In this document: positions 24,529-37,009 of the stretch, one piece after another | How positions within the stretch are numbered: the first letter of the stretch is position 1 | Layout of the letters: every line of letters begins with the position of its first letter | Source of the DNA: Antilocapra americana | Lineage: Eukaryota; Chordata; Mammalia; Artiodactyla; Antilocapridae | Assembly: GCA_007570785.1 (NCBI GenBank) | Contig: ML664183.1 | Location: forward strand, 20,324,407 to 20,388,406 | Direction: 5' to 3' | Length of the DNA stretch: 64,000 nt | Notes under the pieces: model-generated | Told to the model about the DNA's origin: nothing | Databases searched by the model: none | Seen by the model: only the letters and a program-made list of their open reading frames with translations | Position numbers and translations under genes: made by a program

Positions 24529-27500
24529 GGAATTTCACCTTTTTCTCAAGCGCACACGGGACCTTCTCCAGGATAGATCACATCCTGGACCATAAATCTA
24601 ACCTTGATAAATTCAAAAATATTGAAATCATCCCAAGCATCTTCTCTGACCACAATGCAGTGACATTAGATATCAACTACAGGAGAAAACCTTTCAAAAC
24701 TTCCAACATATGGAGGCTCAACAACACACTGCTGAATAACCAAAAAATCACAGAAGAAATCAAAAATGAAATTCAGTTATGCATGGAAACGAATGAAAAT
24801 GAAAACACAACAGCCCAAAACCTATGGGACACTGTGAAAGCAATGCTAAGGGGAAAGTTCATAGCAATACAAGCTCACCTCAGGAAACAAGAAAAAAAAT
24901 CAAATAAATGACCTTACTTTACACCTAAAGCAACTAGAAATGGAAGAGATGCAGAAGCCCAGGTCTAGTAGAAGGAAAGAAATCTTAAAGATCAGGGCAG
25001 GAATAAATGCAAAGGAAACAAAAGAGACCATAGCAAAAATCAACGAAGCCAAAAGCTGGTTCTTTGAGAAGATAAATAAAATTGACAAACCATTAGCCAG
25101 ACTCATCAAGAAACAAAGGGAGAAGAACCAAATCAACAGAATTAGAAATGAAAACGGAGAGATCACAACAGAAAACACAGAAATACAAAGGATCATAAGA
25201 GACTATTATCAGCAACTATAAGCAAATAAACTGGACAATTTGGATGAAATGGACAAATTCCTAGAAAAGTACAACTTTCCAAGACTAAACCAGGAAGAGA
25301 TAGATAATATTAATAGACCCATCACAAGCATGGAAATTGAAACCGTAATCAGAAATCTTCCAAAAAACAAAAGCCCAGGACCAGATGGCCTCACAGCTGA
25401 ATTCTACCAAAACTTTAGAGAAGAGCTAACACCTATTCTACTAAAACTCTTCCAGAAAATTGCAGAGGAAGGTAAACTTCCAAACTCATTCTATGAGGCC
25501 ACCATCACCCTAATTCCAAAACCCAACAAAGATGGCACAAAAAAAGAAAACTACAGGCCAATATCACTGATGAACTTAGATGCAAAAATCCTCAACAAAA
25601 TTCTAGCAAATAGAATCCAACAACACATCAAAAAGATCATACATCATGATCAAGTAGGCTTTATCCCAGGGATGCAAGGATTCTTCAATATTCGCAAATC
25701 AATCAATGTATTACACCACATTAACAAATTGAAAAATAAAAATCACATGATTATCTCAATAGATGCAGAGAAAGCCTTTGACAAAATTCAACATCCATTT
25801 ATGATAAAAACCCTCCAAAAAGTAGGAATAGAAGGAACATACCTCAACATAATAAAAGCTATATATGACAAACCCACAGCAAACATTATCCTCAATGGTG
25901 AAAAGCTGGAAGCATTCCCCCTGAAATCAGGAACAAGACAAGGGTGCCCACTCTCACCACTACTTTCCAACATAGTTTTGGAAGTCTTGGCCACAGCAAT
26001 CAGAGCAGATAAAGAAATTAAAGGAATCCAGATTGGAAAAGAAGAAGCAAAACTCTCTCTGTTTGCAGATGACATGATCCTCTATATTGAAAACCCTAAA
26101 GACTCTACGAAAAAATTACTAGAGCTAATCAATGAATATAGCAAAGTTTCAGGATACAAAATCAACACACAGAAATCCCTGGCATTCCTATACACTAACA
26201 GTGAGAAATCAGAAAGAGAAATTAAGGAAACAATTCCATTCACCATCGAAACAAAAAGAATAAAATACTTAGGAGTATTTCTACCTAAAGAAACCAAAGA
26301 CTTGTATATAGAAAACTATAAAACACTGATGAAAGAAATCAAAGAGGACACAAACAGATGGAGAAATGTACCGAGTTTGTGGATTGGAAGAATCAATATA
26401 GTGTAATGAGTATACTACCCAAAGCAATCTATAGATTCAATGCAATTCCTATCAAGCTACCAGAGGTCTTCTTTAAAGAATTAGAACAAATAATTTCTCA
26501 ATTTGTATGGAAATACAAAAAACCTCGTATAGCCAAAGCAATCTTGAGAAAGAAGAATGGAACTGGCGGAATCAACCTACCTGACCTTAGGCTATACTAC
26601 AAATCCACAGTCATTAAGACAGTATGGTACTGGCACAAAGACAGAAACATAGATCAATGGAACAGAATAGAAAGCCCAGAGATAAATCCACGCATCTATG
26701 GACACCTTATCTTTGACAAAGGAGGCAAGAATATACACTGGAGAAAAGACAACCTCTTTAACAAATGGTGTTGGGAAAACTGGACAGCCACTTGTAAAAG
26801 AATGAAACTAGAACACTTTCTAACACCATACACAAAGATAAACTCAAAATGGATCAAAGATCTAAGCATAAGACCAGAAACTATAAAACTCCTAGAGGAT
26901 AACATAGGCAAAACACTCTCTGCCATAACCCAAAGCGGGATACTCCATGACCCACCTCCCAGAATACTGGAAATAAAAACACGAATAAACAAATGGGACC
27001 TAATTAAAATTAAAAGCTTCTGCACAACAAAGGAAACTATAAGCAAGGTGAAAAGACAGCCTTCAGAATGGGAGAAAATAATAGCCAATGAAACAACGGA
27101 CAAACAATTAATCTCAAAAATATACAAGCAACTCCTGCAGCTCCATTCTAGAAAAATAAATGACCCAATCAAAAAGTGGGCCAAATAACTTAACAGACAT
27201 TTCTCCAAAGAAGACATAAAAATGGCTAAGAAACACATGAAAAGATGCTCAGCATCACTCATTATCAGAGAAATGCAAATCAAAACCACAATGAGGTATC
27301 ACTTTACACCAGTCAGAATGGCTGTAATCCAAAAATCTACAAGCAATAAATGCTGGAGAGGATGTGGAGAAAAGGGAATTCTCCTACACTGTTGGTGGGA
27401 ATGCAAACTAGTACAGTCACTATGGAAAACAGTGTGAAGGTTCGTTAAAAAGCTGCAAATAGTCCTGCCATATGACCCAGCAATCCCACTGCTGGGCATA

Positions 27501-27785
27501 TACACCGAGGAAACCAGAATTGAAAGAGCCACGTGCACCCCAATGTTCATCGCTGCATTGTTTACAATAGCCAGGACATGGAAGCAACCTAGATGCCCAT
27601 CAACTGACGAATGGATAAGAAAGCTGTGGTACATATACACAATGGAATACTACTCAGCATTAAAAAAAAATTCATTTGAATCAGTTCTACTCAGATGGAC
27701 CGAACTGGAGCCCATTATCCAGAGTGAAGTAAGCCAGAAGCAAAAACAACAATACAGTATATTAACACATATATATGGAATTTAG
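24515..27785 (+). pseudogene. L1 ORF2 remainder: endonuclease end, reverse transcriptase, C-terminal domain
   Basis: It resumes with FTFFSSAHGTFSRIDHILDH (endonuclease C-terminus), passes [15 protein letters not shown] and [18 protein letters not shown], and has the catalytic FADDMILY near 26062-26085. The C-terminal part has [20 protein letters not shown] and ends ILTHIYGI. Breaks include a +1 shift in an A-run near 24893, an in-frame TAA at 25219, a second shift near 26403, TAA at 27186 and TGA at 27435. It is dead but fairly young in look. Confidence 0.92.
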
Positions 27786-28014
27786 AAAGACAGTAACGAG
27801 AATCCAACATGCGAGACAGCAAAAGGGAAGCAGATGTATAGAATAGACTCGTGGACTCTGTGGATGAGGGAAAGGGTGGGATGATATGGGAGAATGGCAT
27901 TGAAACATGTTAATTATCATATGTCTAATCAATCGCCAGCCCAGGATTGATTCTCGGAGCTGGTGCATCGAGATTTCCTGGGGAGGAGGGAGGAGGGAGG
28001 GGGGAGGGAGGGGT

Positions 28015-28114
28015 NNNNNNNNNNNNNNNNNNNNNNNNNNNNNNNNNNNNNNNNNNNNNNNNNNNNNNNNNNNNNNNNNNNNNNNNNNNNNNNNNNNNNN
28101 NNNNNNNNNNNNNN
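28015..28114. other. Assembly gap of exactly 100 N
   Basis: The gap lies in the G-rich polypurine tract of the L1 3' UTR. Exactly 100 N is the usual placeholder for unknown length. The 28 bases before it (27987-28014) and after it (28115-28142) are identical. Confidence 0.98.
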
Positions 28115-28704
28115 AGGGAGGAGGGAGGGGGGAGGGAGGGGTTTCTGGAGGGGGAGCATTTGTAGACCCATGGTGATGTCATGGCATTGTATGGCAAAAA
28201 CAATAAAAGGGAGAAAAAAAAATAAAATAAAAAATAAATAAATAAATGAATAAATAACCATAATATATTAAAAGTCAAAAAAAAAAAAAAGCCTGAGAGG
28301 AAGCTATTGCTTCAGTCATTTGTGTTTCCTCACAGTGATTAGTATATTATCTTTCAAATGGCTCAAATATCTGTTATATGTAAATTTATTTCCTCTTAAT
28401 TATTAATACTTGACAACTATGTCTTTTAAAAAATTTAGTTGATATTAAATCAGTATTTTAATTGTTGCTAAAATAAGACTAGTTGAATGTTGATGAACAG
28501 ATATAAAGTAAAATTAAATTCAGAATTCATGAGTTTTAATAAATAAATGGATAAACGTATGCTTACTACATAAAAACATGGACATACATGTAAATTTATA
28601 TATGCATATATTTTTTATATGCTGTTTATTATATAAAGAGACAAAGAAAAACTAAATTTTAAAATAATGGTTTTGGAGATATATATATGTGTGTGTGTAA
28701 CTTA

Positions 28705-28840
28705 TTGGAGAAGGAAATAGCAACCCACTCCAGTACCCTTGCCTAGAAAATCCCATGGATGGAGGAGCCTGGTATGCTACAGTCCGTGGGGTCGCAAAGA
28801 GTCAGACATGACTAAGTGACTTCACTTTCCTTTCCTTTAT
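28705..28840 (+). mobile_element. Bov-A2 SINE, single monomer
   Basis: TTGGAGAAGGAAATAGCAAC to GTCAGACATGACTAAGTGAC and CTTCACTTTCC, one Bov-A unit only. Confidence 0.88.
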
Positions 28841-29571
28841 GTAGCTTATACATATATATACACACACATCTCTGACTATTTGGAATATACATTTTATTAT
28901 GTAACAATATGTAGTTTTACTATAATATGTGTTTTACTTTGGATAATAATTACATGCCAAGAATCTTTTGAACACTAGGTGTCACTAAAGTAAAGGAGAA
29001 ATTATCAACAAAAGCTGTTCCAGAATAACTTCCGAAGGATATTCTATAACAGCCTTCTGTTTATGATTCTGTTATTTTCCTTATTTTTAGGATTTATAAC
29101 TATATATTCAAATTCACACCAGGATGAAATGTCACATGGACTTAGGTGGAATTGACTATATATTCTGCTCTCTACCAGCAAGTCAGGGGAAAAATCAGAT
29201 ACTTATTTTTGCCTATTCAGGAGGATCTTGAAGAAATTAGGCTTCTTTTTAAAATTCAAGCCTATTAACATCATTGCAGACAAACTGTCACTTTAAGAAT
29301 GAATCTGTGGTTTCCTCTCTAAGAGCCAGGTTTGTGGAGTAAGAGTGGAAGTATATGCAAGGTGATCTCATTGAACTGCTCCTTGCTCTTAAGCATAACG
29401 GATCTTCTGACATCTCAAGAAGAAAGATCCTCAATGGTCACTTATCTCACACTAAGACGTGAAAATTCTAGGCATGAGCACCCTAGGCATTGCTTCTTAG
29501 ATTTTATTTTATTTATTTTTTGCTCACACTTCACTTTGAAGAACAATTCGGGTGGTTTTAAACTTTTAAGT

Positions 29572-29765
29572 GGTGATTCCCTTGTAGCTCAGTTGGTAAA
29601 GAATCTGCTGGCAATGCAGGAGATTCCTTAGGTCGGGAAGATCCCCTGGAGAAAGAAAGGGCAACCCACTCCAGTATTCTTACCTGGAGAATCCCATGGA
29701 CAGAGGAGCCTGGAGGGCTACAGTCCATGAGTTCAAAAGAGTCGGACGCAACTTAGTGACTAAAC
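29572..29765 (+). mobile_element. Bov-tA SINE
   Basis: The head GATTCCCTTGTAGCTCAGTT, the middle GTCGGGAAGATCCCCTGGAG and the end GTCGGACGCAACTTAGTGAC are all present. It lies about 100 bases from a PCDH15 donor site. Confidence 0.9.
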
Positions 29766-29866
29766 CATCAACCATCACCAAACTTTAAGTACTTATAGCC
29801 TTAAATTAGGATTATCTACGGGTGATATTGCAACCACAGTGCTGTTACAGATAATAAAAGTACTCA

Positions 29867-30124
<258 letters not shown>

Positions 30125-30625
30125 TTAGTAAATGAAAAATGATGACAGCCTGGTTTTTGCTACTGCTTAGTGGATATTAACTCTTGAAAAAAATTCTCCA
30201 TGTATTTAGAACATTTAACTCCCAATGATGCTAGAAGCTGAATAAGGTAGAAAGAGGTCATCAACCATGTCCTCTTTAAATCTAGACTTTTAAAATTTAT
30301 GATACCCATTGAGCTTTTACCTGGCTCATGAGAAATGCCAACTATGTTGTACAAATAAAGCTGTCTGTGCTTTATAGAAGCCATGGGGTCTAGAAACTCT
30401 TGAGTTCATATGGTTGGTGTTATAAATTACACCTTTCACCAGATTTTGTGATATACCCCATATAGCTATATATCAAGGTGCAAGAGTCAGATACCTGTTT
30501 CCCTCAGTGTATAAAGACCCTTAAAAAACTATAGCAGTGGAAGAATGTAGATATTTTGCTTTGCCAGATTTATCAGATTATGATAAAATCCTCAGAGGCT
30601 ATTCAGGTGAATACAAATAACTAAA

Positions 30626-30830
30626 GTGAAAATGAAAGTGTTAGTTACTAAGTCCTGTCCCATTCTTTGTGACCCCGTGGACTGTAGCCCACCAGACTCC
30701 TCTGTCCGTGGAATTCTCCAGGCAAGAATACTGGAGTGGGTTGCCATGTCCTTCTCCAGGGCATCTTCCCCACCCAGGGATCGGACCTGGATCTCCTGCA
30801 TTGCAAGCACACTACTGACTGAGCCACCAA
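30626..30830 (-). mobile_element. Bov-tA SINE
   Basis: Antisense: starts in the GTGAAAATGAAAGTGTTAGT linker, passes CAAGAATACTGGAGTGGGTT and ends at the tRNA-like ACTGAGCCACCAA. Confidence 0.92.
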
Positions 30831-32103
30831 ATAACTGAAAGATATATCATTTAGTACAGAATTAGTAATATTGAATAGAAAAGAAAGAAATAACAGTAAC
30901 CCATAGGTAATTTTCTGTAAAGTACATTTTTTTCTAATTGGATAATTATTTTAATTGAAAGTATAAATTATAGCCAAATAAAGGCAATTTCCTTCATGTT
31001 CTTTTTTCTTATTTAAAACTTCATATTATTAATTCTTGAAGATTAACACTAGAGTGCATATTATTAAATACAGACATTTATATGTGAATGAATTAATTTT
31101 AATAACTAAACATGACAAATAGACTCTAAGCTGTGAAGCATTTGGGGGGAAATGAGGAATAATATATTCTAAAGAATTTTGATGCACCAGGAAATTATTT
31201 TTACTTCAGATGTCAAAACTGATCTGTTTTCTCTTCTATTAAAAAAATATATTGCCTTCAGAGTCTGGTATGTGCTTGGTTTGCCCTGTTGAAAGAGAAG
31301 GAGGATATGAAACTTTGGAGGAAATGGCTGTACCACTGAGCACAAGTCTATGATGTACACACCAGAGGACCTCATCAGTGTAGATGAAGTGTTTTTTTCT
31401 TGTTTACTTTTAAACTGGTGTAGAAGAGCATAGTTGAAGTTTCTCTTATTGAAGTATTCCTCATTCTTTTCTTTTTCTCTCATCATCAAGATTTTTTTCT
31501 TTAAACATTTAGAGGTATTTGGGGATAAAGCTGAATAACTTCAGATCTGAAGTCTTTTTTTTTTTAAACCTTTTTCTGATAAATATATTAAAACTAAATT
31601 TAAGTATTTTAAAATATGAACATATTTTGTAAAAATCAATCTTTCTATTAATCATCTATGTCCATATACCTAGGCATTTCTACAATATCTGCTTACGCTA
31701 TATATATATAAAACATTTCACATATACATATATGTAAATATATATGTGTGATACTCATAAGAATGAATTTTTAGACCTTGATCTTCATATGTACATAGAT
31801 AAAGGGTTGCTTCCAATTTTTTTAACCTCATTTTCTTAAAATGTAACTCTCTAAGTACTTACTTTGAATTGGCAAATATAAATTAGGGCTAATATTTACA
31901 TTGCCCTTATTTTATTTCACTCCAATTTATTAATTTATTAAGCCAGTTCACACATACATTTTGAAATCAAATGTCAGGTGGATTTACAGTTCATAATTTC
32001 ATCGAGAAATTCTACCAGTATAAGTATTTGCATGCTACTAGGTCACTGTCAATTTATGATATTATGACTTTGAAGACTTTAATTAATAGAAGACTTTTGC
32101 TTA

Positions 32104-32427
32104 AAGTGAAAGTGGAGTGAAAGTGAAAGTCATTCAGTTGTGTCCAACTCTTTGCCACTCCATGGACTATACAGTTCATGGAATTCTCCAGGCCAGAATA
32201 CTGGAATGGGTAGGCTTTCCCTTCTCCAGGGGATCTTCCCAAACTAGGGATCAAACCCAGGTCTCCCGCACTGCAGGTGGATTCTTTACCAGCTGAGCCA
32301 CAAGGGAAGCCCAAGAATACTGGGTAACCTATCCCTTCTCCAGGTAATCTTCCCAACCTAGGAATTGAACTGGGGTCCCCTTCACTGTAGGCAGAATCTT
32401 TAGCAACTGAGCTATCAGGCAAGTCTA
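32104..32427 (-). mobile_element. Bov-tA3-type SINE with duplicated head
   Basis: Antisense body followed by two tandem tRNA-derived units, each ending GCTGAGCCACAAGGGAAGCC or GAGCTATCAGGCAAGTC. The double head is the mark of the Bov-tA3 group. Confidence 0.88.
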
Positions 32428-33524
32428 ACTTAATAAAATAAGTTCAATAATTTATCATTTATATATATATGTATGCATATGCACATACAGGGAGAGAAAG
32501 AGAAGGATCTATAATACTCTTTATCAATCCAGAACATCTGTGTCATACACAAACACTGTATCAAGGGAGAGGTCTGTGATGATGTTTATATAATGTTAAT
32601 TGTGCCCTGAATCTAAATTCTTGGAAGCAGTATAGCAATTGAAAATATAAGCAGCATAATCGAACATTTGGCAGTATGGTATTTAATTATGGCAACATTT
32701 TTCAAAATAACAAACTGTCTGATCTGTGAAGAATTAAATACAGTGTGAATGAATTGGTATAATAATTAAAATAATTAAATTTACATTTAGGGTTTATTGT
32801 TCTGCTTCAGTTTAAAAGATCAGTAGCATACTCATAATATTTAGTAATACGTTATTACGTGATCTTTAGACAAAGTTTTAAAGTTTCTATAAAGAAATAT
32901 GTTAATACAATTATATGTATTATATGTACACATATGTTTATATCTAAATGTATGTATATATAACATTTTACTGTGCTACCACATGATAGCTAATTATGTA
33001 AAATTTAAACAAGTTTCTAATTTAAATTAAAAATTGCAATCTATATAGCCTTCTTATAATAAGTATTGAAAGAAAAACTTTTTTATGCAAAACACCTTTT
33101 TTTTAAATCACAGACTAAGAGAACTAATAAACAACTGGCTCAGTTAACTGATTTATTATCAAAGGTAGTTATTTTTGGTTGATTTCCCTAAATTTTAATT
33201 TACAGCATCACTTACCCAATTTTTTATATGTGCATTTCACCAGAAATTGTGTTATAAAAAAATAAATGTAGCAGCTTTATTGAAATAGTTTTATAACTAA
33301 AACAAGTATTTACTTATGGCTAATTTGTTTTTTTACACTAAAATTGTTACATCAATCATCTTTTCAGTTACCTATTTGTGTGAATGATCCACAGTAAAAT
33401 TGTCATTTGATGAGAGTTTCTGGCCTTGTGTTAGAGCAGCTTACTCCTCGTCCACCCATCCACTCCCAAAAAATAAGTTGGGTTTTTAATTAGGTTTGCC
33501 TTCTAAGAAGCATTGTGCAGAGGG

Positions 33525-33755
33525 AGTGGTTAGGAACCCAACCTGCTGCTAGCTCATAGATGTAGATTCTAATTAAATTTCCACCACTGGCATCTGTGTG
33601 CTTGTGAAAATTATTGAGCCTCTCAAAGTTTTAGGAAACTCTTCTCTGAAGAGGGGAAAATAATAATTTCTCCCTCCAAGGCCTCTAGGAGACATTATTT
33701 AGATAACACCCAAATAGTGCACAAAGCCCAACAAATAAAAAACATACCACAAATA
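33525..33755 (+). mobile_element. MIR SINE (ancient mammalian)
   Basis: GAGTGGTTAGGAACCC, then GAGCCTCTCAAAGTTTTAGG, GAGGGGAAAATAATAATTTC and AAGCCCAACAAATAAA follow the order of the MIR consensus at high divergence. Confidence 0.55.
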
Positions 33756-33779
33756 TTAGCTATTTGTTGTGGTGGTTGT

Positions 33780-33817
33780 AAAAGCTCCTCAGAAAAAAAA
33801 AAAAAAAAGCTCCTCAG
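33780..33817 (+). repeat. Poly(A)-only insertion flanked by a 13-bp duplication
   Basis: AAAAGCTCCTCAG occurs at 33780-33792 and again at 33805-33817, with 12 A between. The bottom strand at the left edge reads CTTTT/AC, close to the L1 endonuclease site. This fits an L1-driven insertion that copied nothing but tail. Confidence 0.7.
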
Positions 33818-34311
33818 ATTTCATGATTGTAAACCCTACCTAGACTTTTGTTGAAGTAAATATGTTTTATATTTAACTAGCAACATAGGAAGCTCCACCC
33901 CAGGTACCTGTCAATATTTTTTCAAAAGCCTGGCTAAAAGAATAAATAGGCACTGCAGATGTCCAGAGGGATACGCAGCACAGCACAGGCTTTCCTAATA
34001 TTCTAAACTAATTTACTCTCATAAAACAGACTTGTAGAGACTCTACCCAGACCATATCCTCAGCAATATTCCAGGTTCCATAAAACATTTTGTAATGACA
34101 TTAGGATATATCTTCTCTAAGATGTCCCACAGGATTAAAACATTCCTCCAATTCTGAATTTTACTCAGAAATAGTTCTGCATTTCCACTGGAAGTGATTC
34201 ATTTTTTTCTTAATTTGGTAACTGATACACAATAGACATGACTCTATTGAATCAATATACAGTAGAATCTAAAGAAAAAGTAAAATCTAGTTGAAAAGAC
34301 TCTAGTTGAAG

Positions 34312-34483
34312 AGACTCCATCAACTACAGCCCACCAGGCTCCTCTGTCTATGTAATTCTCCAGGCAAGAATACTAGAGTGGGCTGCCTTTCTCTTTTCCA
34401 GGGAATTTTCCCACCCAGAGACTGAACCCTGTCATTCACACTGCAGGCAGATTCTTTACCATCTGAGCTACCAGAAAAGTCCA
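34312..34483 (-). mobile_element. Bov-tA SINE, body end truncated
   Basis: Antisense CAACTACAGCCCACCAGGCT to ATCTGAGCTACCAGAAAAGT; the part with the GTCGTGTCC motif is missing. Confidence 0.85.
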
Positions 34484-35789
34484 AAAAGTAATTTGCTTTG
34501 GTTATTTCTTCAAAGTACATAAGTAACAACATCAGATACTATTTTATACAAGTCAAATTGTATTCTGGACTATCTTAATTTTCCAAAAAACTATGAGTTC
34601 TTGTAACCTAATGAGTTGAAAAATGAGTGTTTCCTCTAGGAAAGACAGGAAGTTGCTTCTTTCTCTGTGAAAATACAGCCCCAAACTAAGTATTTCATAA
34701 AAATAGTAGCTGAATCCCTTTTGTGTCATAAAAATGAGTCACCTAGACTGAATAAAACCAAATTACATTTATCATTTTTTTAAAGGAATCATGATATATC
34801 CCTTGAATATTAAAAAAAATTTGATTTCATTTTATATTGAGTTTATGTTTTATTTTTATGACTGGCTTCACTTTATTTTACAGCTATTAGATGTCTATTA
34901 CAAAAAACATTATTTTCAAGAGTTGTGCTATTGAAATGTCTATGCTTGATAATCTGATAAAATTAGATCATTTATAGTCATTCTCTGTTGATAACCTCTT
35001 CAACTTCATCTTTGTGTTAAGAACACTTGAACAAAATTGGTATGTGATTGGAGATATTTATAGCAATTCAATTTAGAACATAGTAGATAAGAAAAACCAC
35101 ACAACTATAAATTTCAATGCAATAAAATATTTCAGACATCCCAGCTGGGCCTATGTATTTTTTTAACATATTTTCATTGGTTTGATTGGATAGCACCATA
35201 CCTGATATCTATAATGTACTCAGTTCACACAGAATAAATGAGATAAAATTTTAAAAAGGAAATTTTAATGTAGAGCTAAAATGTGACTGTGGGGAACAGA
35301 TAATGGAGCTTCAACCCATTACCAAGTTGGTAAATTAGTATCATGATGGTGAGAGAGGACTGACATCCAGGGCCTTTACTGATATGAATCAAGTATTGTC
35401 ATTTAAAGTCAATCCTTTCCAAGAACACAATACCATTACTTTCACATGTGTGATTTTATCAAATTTTTCCGTGTTCAAGTATGGCAAATATTATTTGGCT
35501 CTGTGTGCTCAGACCCAACACCTAGGAGTCATTATTGTTTCTTACTTCTTCTCATATGTCCAATTTATAACAAATTCTGTAGGTTGTATCTTCAAAAAAT
35601 TGTATCCTTAACTCCTCCCTGTGTCCATACCTACCATCAGTTCCAAGCCACATTGATCCCTCTCCTGGACTATTGCTCTAGACTCTAAACGGGTCTCCTG
35701 ATTTCCCACTCAACAACCTTTTAAAACTTAAGCTACAATGTTATTTCTCTGAGAAAAACATTTAAAGCAAACCACCCAAAAGAAATACA

Positions 35790-36055
35790 ATGCAAGTTAT
35801 ACACATACATTAAAATTTTCTGTAGCCACATTAAAAAATTAAAAATAAAAATGATGAGGTGAATTTAATATATTTACTTACCTGTATATATCCAAAATGA
35901 TCATTTCATATACAATCCATACAAAAACATTAAGGAGATATTTTACTTTTTTTTGTATTAAGTCTTTGAAATCCGGTGTGTATACTTGCAGCACCTCTTA
36001 TTTGGACTTGTCACTCTCCATGGCCTTGATAACCACGTGTAACTAGTAGCTACTA
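35790..36055 (-). mobile_element. hAT-Charlie (MER5-like) DNA transposon fragment
   Basis: AAGTCTTTGAAATCCGGTGT, then GCAGCACCTCTTATTTGGAC and GTGTAACTAGTAGCTAC match the end of a MER5/Charlie-type element. A closely similar block is at 47340-47455. Confidence 0.55.
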
Positions 36056-36057
36056 TG

Positions 36058-36293
36058 CATGTGTGCATGCTAAGTTGGCTTCAATTTTGTCTGACTCTTT
36101 GTGACCTTATGAACCATAGCCCATCAGGCTCCTCTGTCCATAGAATTCTCTAGGCAAGAATACTGTAATGGGTTGCCACATCCTCCTCCAGGGGATCTAC
36201 CAGACCCAGGGATCAAATTCAAATTTCTTACCTCTCTTGCACTGGCAGGCAGGTTTTTTTTTTTTTTTACCACTAGTTCCATCTGAGAAGCCC
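36058..36293 (-). mobile_element. Bov-tA SINE
   Basis: Antisense, from CATGTGTGCATGCTAAGTTG to the tRNA-like end CATCTGAGAAGCCC, with a T-run expansion at 36247-36259. Confidence 0.88.
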
Positions 36294-36803
36294 AGGACTT
36301 TCTATTTTACACAAAATAAAATGTTAAAATTATCCAGGTGTCCTATGAGATCCTATATAACTCATTTCCTACATTGACATCTGTACCTTGATACAACAAA
36401 TATATTCCTAACTGTGGATTTTCATATATGTAACGTCCTCTCTCTGGGACAAGTTTCTCTACTCCTGCCTCCCCACATCACCACATACAAATGACGTTCT
36501 CCCTCACTTCTCTTGGTTTCTGCTAGATTTCTGCTTATTAGAAAGGTTTTCCTCAATCATCCTATATGAAATAATATATCTGTTTCATAAAATATATTGT
36601 TAGTTTTACTTGTTTTTATTATAGTTATTACTGCTTGACATCAAATTATGTATTATTTATTATTCTTATCCTATTTGCTGTTTTCCCCCAACAGAATGTA
36701 AGTTTCATGGAAACAAGGACTTTGCTTAAGTTCACTGTTAAATCTTCAGTGCTTACACTAAGAGCTACTCAGTAATTAATGACTAAATTGCCAGCTTCAG
36801 GAC

Positions 36804-37009
36804 ATGGATGCATACTCAGTCACTAAGTCATGTCAGACACTTTTGCAACTGCAGGGACTATAGCCCTCTGTTCATGGGATTTTCCAAGCAAGAATACTGA
36901 AGTGGGTTGCCATTTTCTTCTCCACAGGATCTTCCCAACCCAGGGACTGAACCAGCAATCTCCTACTTTGGCAGACAGATTCTTTACCACTGAGCCACCA
37001 GGGAAGCCC
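36804..37009 (-). mobile_element. Bov-tA SINE
   Basis: Antisense, from ACTCAGTCACTAAGTCATGT to CACTGAGCCACCAGGGAAGC. Confidence 0.9.

Larger units (their letters stand above)
23412..28287. mobile_element. L1 retrotransposon with 5' inversion (twin-primed), inactive
   Basis: A 14-bp duplication, AAAGCCTGAGAGGA, lies at 23398-23411 and 28288-28301, with a poly(A) tail at 28277-28290. Inside, 23412 to about 24514 reads L1 on the minus strand (end of ORF1, then start of ORF2), while about 24515 onward reads the rest of ORF2 and the 3' UTR on the plus strand. About 20 codons of the endonuclease are missing at the switch. One insertion with an inverted 5' end explains this. A 100-N gap lies in the 3' UTR. 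Confidence 0.93.
35560..36790 (+). mobile_element. L2 LINE 3' region, interrupted
   Basis: TCCTGGACTATTGCTCTAGA with GGTCTCCTGATTTCC near 35660, and ACAGAATGTAAGTTTCATGG to CAGTGCTTACACTAAGAGCT near 36690-36770, follow L2 order at high divergence. A hAT fragment and a Bov-tA SINE lie between the two parts. Confidence 0.45.

Noticed and set aside
25240..26406. 388-codon open frame, the longest in the window, as a host gene
   Set aside because: It is the reverse-transcriptase part of the L1 ORF2, with FADD motif and disabling breaks on both sides.
27907..28278. Open frames running across the N gap
   Set aside because: They exist only because N codons were not counted as stops; the surrounding DNA is L1 3' UTR.
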